Positions 60,707 to 64,000 of a DNA stretch of 64,000 nt are shown here, piece by piece. The DNA lies in the NCBI GenBank assembly GCA_035934995.1, contig DASYXI010000041.1, forward strand, positions 50,603 to 114,602, given 5' to 3'. Position 1 is the stretch's first letter; the number at the start of each line of letters is the position of its first letter. Below the pieces are notes generated by a model. That model searched no databases and was not told the DNA's origin. It was given only the letters and a program-made list of their open reading frames with translations. This stretch comes from REEB95 sp035934995 (GTDB taxonomy: Bacteria; Pseudomonadota; Alphaproteobacteria; ATCC43930; CGMCC-115725). The translations under genes were made by a program, and so were the position numbers.

Positions 60707-61762
60707 CTACTTCGCCGCCGATGCCGTCCAGATCGGCTTGCCGTCGGCGCCCTTGAAGTCACGCGTCCACGACGCCTCGATCTGCTGCGCCACCGAGTTC
60801 GGCAGCGGCACGTAGTCGAGCGCGCGGGCCTGGTCCTGGCCGTTCTTCAGGCACCAGTCGAGGAACTTGAGCACCGGCCCGTTCTGATCAGCCGGGTAGT
60901 CCTTGCGCATCAGCATGTAGGTCGCGGCGGTGATCGGCCAGCTCTTCTCGCCCGGCTGATCGGTCAGGATCAGATAGAAATCCTGCACCTTGCTGAAGTC
61001 GGCGTTCGCGGCCGCGGCCTCGAACGACTCCATCGTCGGCGAAAGCGTCTTGCCCGCCTTGTTCACCATCTTGGTGTAGGTCAGGTGATTTTCCATCACG
61101 TAGGCGTACTCGACGTAGCCGATGGCGCCCTTGACCTGCTGGACGTTGGACGCGACGCCGGCATTGCCTTTGCCGCCCACGCCGACCGGCCAGTCAACCG
61201 ACACGTCGGCACCGACCTTCGATTGCCATTCCGGGCTGACCTTGCCGAGATAGTTGGTGAAGTTGAACGTCGTGCCGGATCCGTCGGAGCGATGCACCAC
61301 AGAGATGCCCATGTGCGGCAGCTTGACGTGCGGGTTGAGTTTCTTGATCGCGGCCGCATCCCAATAGGTGATTTTGCCGAGATAGATGTCGGCGAGCGTC
61401 GGACCGTCGAGCACCAGTTCACCCGGCTTGACGCCGGGCAGGTTGACGACCGGCGTGATCGAGATGATCACCGCCGGGAACTGCGCGACGTCCATCTTCG
61501 CGAGCTCGTCCGGCGTCAGCGGCTTGTCGCTGTTGGCGAAGTCGACGGTCTTGGCGGTGATCTGCTTGATGCCGCCGCCGGACCCGATCGCCTGATAATT
61601 CACGGCGGTGCCGGTCTTGCTGTGATAGGCGTCGGCCCATTTGGCCAGGACGGGATAGATCGCGGTGCCGCCCGCGCCGTTCAGATCTTTCGCCTGTGCG
61701 GATACGGAAATCAGGGCTGCGGCCAATAAGCCGACCAGTCCCCCAAGAATTCGGTTCTTCAT
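60707..61762 (-). CDS. pstS: phosphate ABC transporter binding protein
   Basis: A 351-residue periplasmic phosphate-binding protein. The signal peptide is at 1-24 (ending AQA), with LNGAGGTAIYPVLAKWADAY, IGSGGGIKQITAKTVDFANS, DKPLT and the SGTTFNFTNYLGKVSPEWQS phosphate loop (DGSGTTFNF). GAGGGG lies before the ATG. A three-half-site Pho box lies about 85 bases upstream and a strong terminator follows. It is transcribed on its own between leuC and leuD; pstCAB are not in the window. Confidence 0.96.
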   Translation of the reverse strand: MKNRILGGLVGLLAAALISVSAQAKDLNGAGGTAIYPVLAKWADAYHSKTGTAVNYQAIGSGGGIKQITAKTVDFANSDKPLTPDELAKMDVAQFPAVIISITPVVNLPGVKPGELVLDGPTLADIYLGKITYWDAAAIKKLNPHVKLPHMGISVVHRSDGSGTTFNFTNYLGKVSPEWQSKVGADVSVDWPVGVGGKGNAGVASNVQQVKGAIGYVEYAYVMENHLTYTKMVNKAGKTLSPTMESFEAAAANADFSKVQDFYLILTDQPGEKSWPITAATYMLMRKDYPADQNGPVLKFLDWCLKNGQDQARALDYVPLPNSVAQQIEASWTRDFKGADGKPIWTASAAK

Positions 61763-61846
61763 CTACAGCCCCTCAGTTGTGAGTGATCGGGTGGCGCGCC
61801 ACGCGCACGCAACGCCGGAACTCTAGGAGCGGCGGAAGACCGAAAT

Positions 61847-61875
61847 GTTACAGATGCGTGATGGTTTCGTGACAG
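61847..61875 (-). promoter_or_regulatory. Pho box with three half-sites upstream of pstS
   Basis: On the minus strand the half-sites are CTGTCAC (61875-61869), CCATCAC (61864-61858) and CTGTAAC (61853-61847), each separated by four bases, giving an 11-base period. This is the spacing of PhoB binding sites (consensus CTGTCAT repeats). It lies 85 bases before the pstS start, partly adjoining the end of leuC. Confidence 0.8.
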
Positions 61876-61887
61876 CCGAACCAGCGC

Positions 61888-63306
61888 TCAACCGCGAGCG
61901 GGCTTGAGAGCGCGGACATCCGCCAGTTTGCCGGTCACCGCGGCCGCCGCGGCCATCGCCGGGCTCATCAGGTGCGTCCGTCCGCCGCGGCCTTGGCGGC
62001 CCTCGAAATTGCGATTTGACGTGGATGCACACCGTTCGCCCGGTGCGAGTCGGTCGGCGTTCATCGCCAAACACATCGAGCAGCCGGCTTCGCGCCATTC
62101 GAACCCCGCTTCGATGAACACGCGGTCGAGTCCTTCCTCTTCCGCCTGATGTTTCACCAGGCCCGAGCCGGGCACCACCAGCGCGTTGACGCCGGCGGCG
62201 ACCTTGCGGCCCTTGGCGATGGCGGCGGCGGCGCGCAAATCCTCGATGCGCGCGTTGGTGCACGAGCCGATGAAAACCGTCTGCACCGGCACGTCGGCGA
62301 GACGGGTGCCCGGCGTCAGACCCATATATTGCAGCGCCCGCTCCATTGCCGCGCGCTTATTGGTATCGGCAATCTCGGCCGGATTGGGCACCGAGCCGGT
62401 GATCGGCAGGACGTCTTCGGGGCTGGTGCCCCAGGTCACTTGCGGCACGATCTCGCGCGCGTCGAGCCGCACGACGGTGTCGTAACGCGCACCGCGATCC
62501 GACGGCAGCGTCTTCCAGAACGCGACGGCCTGTTCCCAGGCGCCGCCTTTGGGCGCGTGGGGCCGGCCCTTGAGGTATTCGAAGGTGGTCTCGTCCGGCG
62601 CGATCAGGCCGGCGCGGGCGCCGGCTTCGATCGACATGTTGCACACGGTCATGCGGCCTTCCATCGACAGCGCACGGATAGCGCTGCCGGCGTATTCGAT
62701 GACGTGGCCAGTGCCGCCGGCCGTGCCGATCTTGCCGATGACGGCGAGGATGAGGTCCTTGGCCGTGATGCCCAAAGGCAGGTCGCCGTCGATCTCGACC
62801 AGCATGTTCTTGGCGCGGCGCTGGATCAGAGTCTGCGTCGCCAGCACGTGTTCAACCTCGGACGTGCCGATGCCGAAGGCGAGCGCGCCGAATGCGCCGT
62901 GCGTCGCGGTATGGCTGTCGCCGCAAACGATGGTCATGCCCGGCTGGGTCATGCCTTGTTCGGGGCCGATGATATGGACGATGCCCTGGCGCACGTCAGT
63001 GAGGCCGAAATACGGAATGCCGAATTCCTTGACGTTGCGTTCGAGCGTTTCGACCTGCTTGCGCGATTCCGGCTCCTCGATGCCGCGCGAACGGTCGGTC
63101 GTCGGCACATTGTGGTCGGCGACCGCGATCGTCGCATCGGGACGGCGCACGCCGCGGCCCGACGCGCGCAGGCCTTCGAACGCCTGCGGGCTGGTGACTT
63201 CGTGAACGAGGTGGCGGTCGATATAGAGGAGGCACGTCCCGTCGGGCTGGGTGTCGACGAGATGGTTTTCCCAGATCTTATCGAAAAGCGTGCGCGGCGC
63301 GGCCAT
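61888..63306 (-). CDS. leuC: 3-isopropylmalate dehydratase, large subunit
   Basis: A 472-residue aconitase-family enzyme. It has TLFDKIWENHLV at the start, VADHNVPTTDRSRGIEEPES, IVCGDSHTATHGAFGALAFG, GIGTSEVEHVLATQTL, VFIGSCTNARIEDLRAAA and the last two cluster ligands in REAGCSMCLAMNADRLAPGE. Three cysteines bind the [4Fe-4S] cluster. It is the first leu gene after rplS, with pstS downstream before leuD. The ATG at 63306 starts 13 bases after the rplS stop. Confidence 0.97.
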   Translation of the reverse strand: MAAPRTLFDKIWENHLVDTQPDGTCLLYIDRHLVHEVTSPQAFEGLRASGRGVRRPDATIAVADHNVPTTDRSRGIEEPESRKQVETLERNVKEFGIPYFGLTDVRQGIVHIIGPEQGMTQPGMTIVCGDSHTATHGAFGALAFGIGTSEVEHVLATQTLIQRRAKNMLVEIDGDLPLGITAKDLILAVIGKIGTAGGTGHVIEYAGSAIRALSMEGRMTVCNMSIEAGARAGLIAPDETTFEYLKGRPHAPKGGAWEQAVAFWKTLPSDRGARYDTVVRLDAREIVPQVTWGTSPEDVLPITGSVPNPAEIADTNKRAAMERALQYMGLTPGTRLADVPVQTVFIGSCTNARIEDLRAAAAIAKGRKVAAGVNALVVPGSGLVKHQAEEEGLDRVFIEAGFEWREAGCSMCLAMNADRLAPGERCASTSNRNFEGRQGRGGRTHLMSPAMAAAAAVTGKLADVRALKPARG

Positions 63307-63319
63307 GACGATTCCGATA

Positions 63320-63829
63320 CTACTTCTTTTTGGGGGCCTCGGCGCGGTCGGCCTTGGCGCGCTTGGCCGGCTTCTCGCTCTTCGGCGCTGCGGCTCCCGG
63401 AGCCGCGGCAGCGGTCGCTTCGGCGGATGCGGCCTCCGGCGCGCCCTCGGCAGTCGCATTTTCGAGCGTCCGGCGTTCCGCCTCGTCGATGCGCGCCGCT
63501 TTGCCGGCGCGGCCGCGCAGATAATAGAGCTTCGCCCGCTTAACCGCGCCGCGACGCACCACTTCGATCTCGGCGATGCGCGGCGAATAGAGCGGGAAGA
63601 CGCGCTCGACGCCCTCGCCGTACGAGATTTTGCGCAGCGTGAAGTTCGAATTCACGCCCGCGTTCTTGCGCGCGATGCACACGCCTTCGAACGCCTGAAT
63701 GCGCTCGCGCTCGCCCTCGATCACCTTGATGCTGACCTTGAGGGTGTCGCCCGGGCGGAAGTCGGGAACCGCGCGCGCCTTGGCCAGCGCCTTCACCGCT
63801 TCTTTATCGAGCAATTGCATGACGTCCAT
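63320..63829 (-). CDS. rplS: 50S ribosomal protein L19 with C-terminal extension
   Basis: A 169-residue ribosomal protein. Residues 1-120 are typical L19 (FRPGDTLKVSIKVIEGERER, IQAFEGVCIARKNAGVNSNF, TLRKISYGEGVERVFPLYSP, VVRRGAVKRAKLYYLRGRAG). A tail of about 50 residues rich in Ala, Glu, Lys and Pro, ending KKK, follows the usual end. It lies at the 23S-16S rRNA interface of the ribosome. It follows trmD, the conserved arrangement in proteobacteria. Confidence 0.97.
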   Translation of the reverse strand: MDVMQLLDKEAVKALAKARAVPDFRPGDTLKVSIKVIEGERERIQAFEGVCIARKNAGVNSNFTLRKISYGEGVERVFPLYSPRIAEIEVVRRGAVKRAKLYYLRGRAGKAARIDEAERRTLENATAEGAPEAASAEATAAAAPGAAAPKSEKPAKRAKADRAEAPKKK

Positions 63830-63844
63830 GATTTTCTCCGCCTT

Positions 63845-64000
63845 CTAATGCCTGTCCCGCTTGCGGGCGAGATAGCGTTGCCACAAATCCGGGCGACGCG
63901 TTTGCGTCGCCGCTTCCGCCTGGGCCTGACGCCACTGACGGACCTTATCGTGATGGCCGGAGACCAGGACCTCCGGCACCGTCCGGCCGCGCCACTCCTG
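63845..64000 (-). CDS. trmD: tRNA (guanine-N1)-methyltransferase TrmD, C-terminal fragment
   Basis: The last 51 residues of TrmD, running in from the right edge. QEWRGRTVPEVLVSGHHDKV followed by RQWRQAQAEAATQTRRPDLW matches the conserved C-terminal domain, which binds tRNA and completes the active site (SGHH). TrmD methylates G37 of tRNAs to prevent frameshifting. It lies 15 bases before rplS in the usual order. Confidence 0.93.
   Translation of the reverse strand, partial: QEWRGRTVPEVLVSGHHDKVRQWRQAQAEAATQTRRPDLWQRYLARKRDRH

Noticed and set aside
62149..63543. A 464-codon plus-strand frame antisense to leuC
   Set aside because: leuC has its iron-sulfur cysteines and normal length, so the antisense frame is a shadow.

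Overview
The window looks like chromosomal DNA of a high-GC (roughly two-thirds G+C by eye) alphaproteobacterium, probably Rhodospirillales-like. The reasons are the gene order trmD-rplS-leuC-leuD-leuB at the right end, a ChvI-like response regulator, an EcfG-type stress promoter motif, and a tandem glycine riboswitch. I see no rRNA, tRNA, CRISPR array or intact insertion sequence.

Layout. Positions 1-3160 hold small housekeeping and envelope genes: a hydrolase fragment, a DUF1328 membrane protein behind an EcfG-type promoter, an FAH-family hydrolase, a PepSY-like exported protein, a CBS-pair protein and a Gly-rich repeat protein. Positions 3393-12310 hold a polysaccharide precursor and regulation block: a glycosyltransferase diverging from an ABC exporter, OtsB, an ECF sigma factor, a phosphohexomutase translationally coupled to a divergent GalU, an anti-sigma-like protein, and a response regulator followed by a protein that is only a histidine-kinase dimerisation (DHp) module.

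Positions 12492-37421 form one large exopolysaccharide locus of the Wzx/Wzy type. It contains a Wza-type export protein, a Wzc-type chain-length regulator/tyrosine kinase, a fused double glycosyltransferase, a WcaJ-type initiating transferase, five further glycosyltransferases, a Wzy-like polymerase, a Tat-exported pectate-lyase-like protein, two Wzx flippases, GDP-fucose synthesis (gmd, fcl), two methyltransferases and a BBP2-type outer-membrane barrel. The expected flow is hexose-phosphate to UDP- and GDP-sugars, lipid-linked assembly, flipping by Wzx, polymerisation by Wzy and export through Wzc/Wza.

Positions 37612-49732 are metabolic. A decayed surface-protein gene and a hypothetical gene are followed by a peptide-type binding protein, then malate synthase behind a tandem glycine riboswitch and terminator, then a complete branched-chain amino-acid type ABC system (two binding proteins, LivHMGF) and a double-GNAT protein. 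Positions 49839-57624 hold a DcaP-like porin, a TPR-glycosyltransferase, a low-GC family 25 glycosyltransferase flanked by short repeats, a polysaccharide deacetylase, an AsmA protein and a MarR pseudogene. From 57739 to the end come an LLM flavin oxidoreductase, leuB, leuD, pstS (with a Pho box and its own terminator, lying inside the leu cluster), leuC, rplS and the 3' end of trmD.

The most notable observations are the tandem glycine riboswitch controlling malate synthase, the DHp-only protein beside the response regulator with a direct-repeat candidate operator in front of the polysaccharide operon, the triple-half-site Pho box of pstS, the EcfG-type promoter, the fused double glycosyltransferase, the paired flippases, and two decayed genes.
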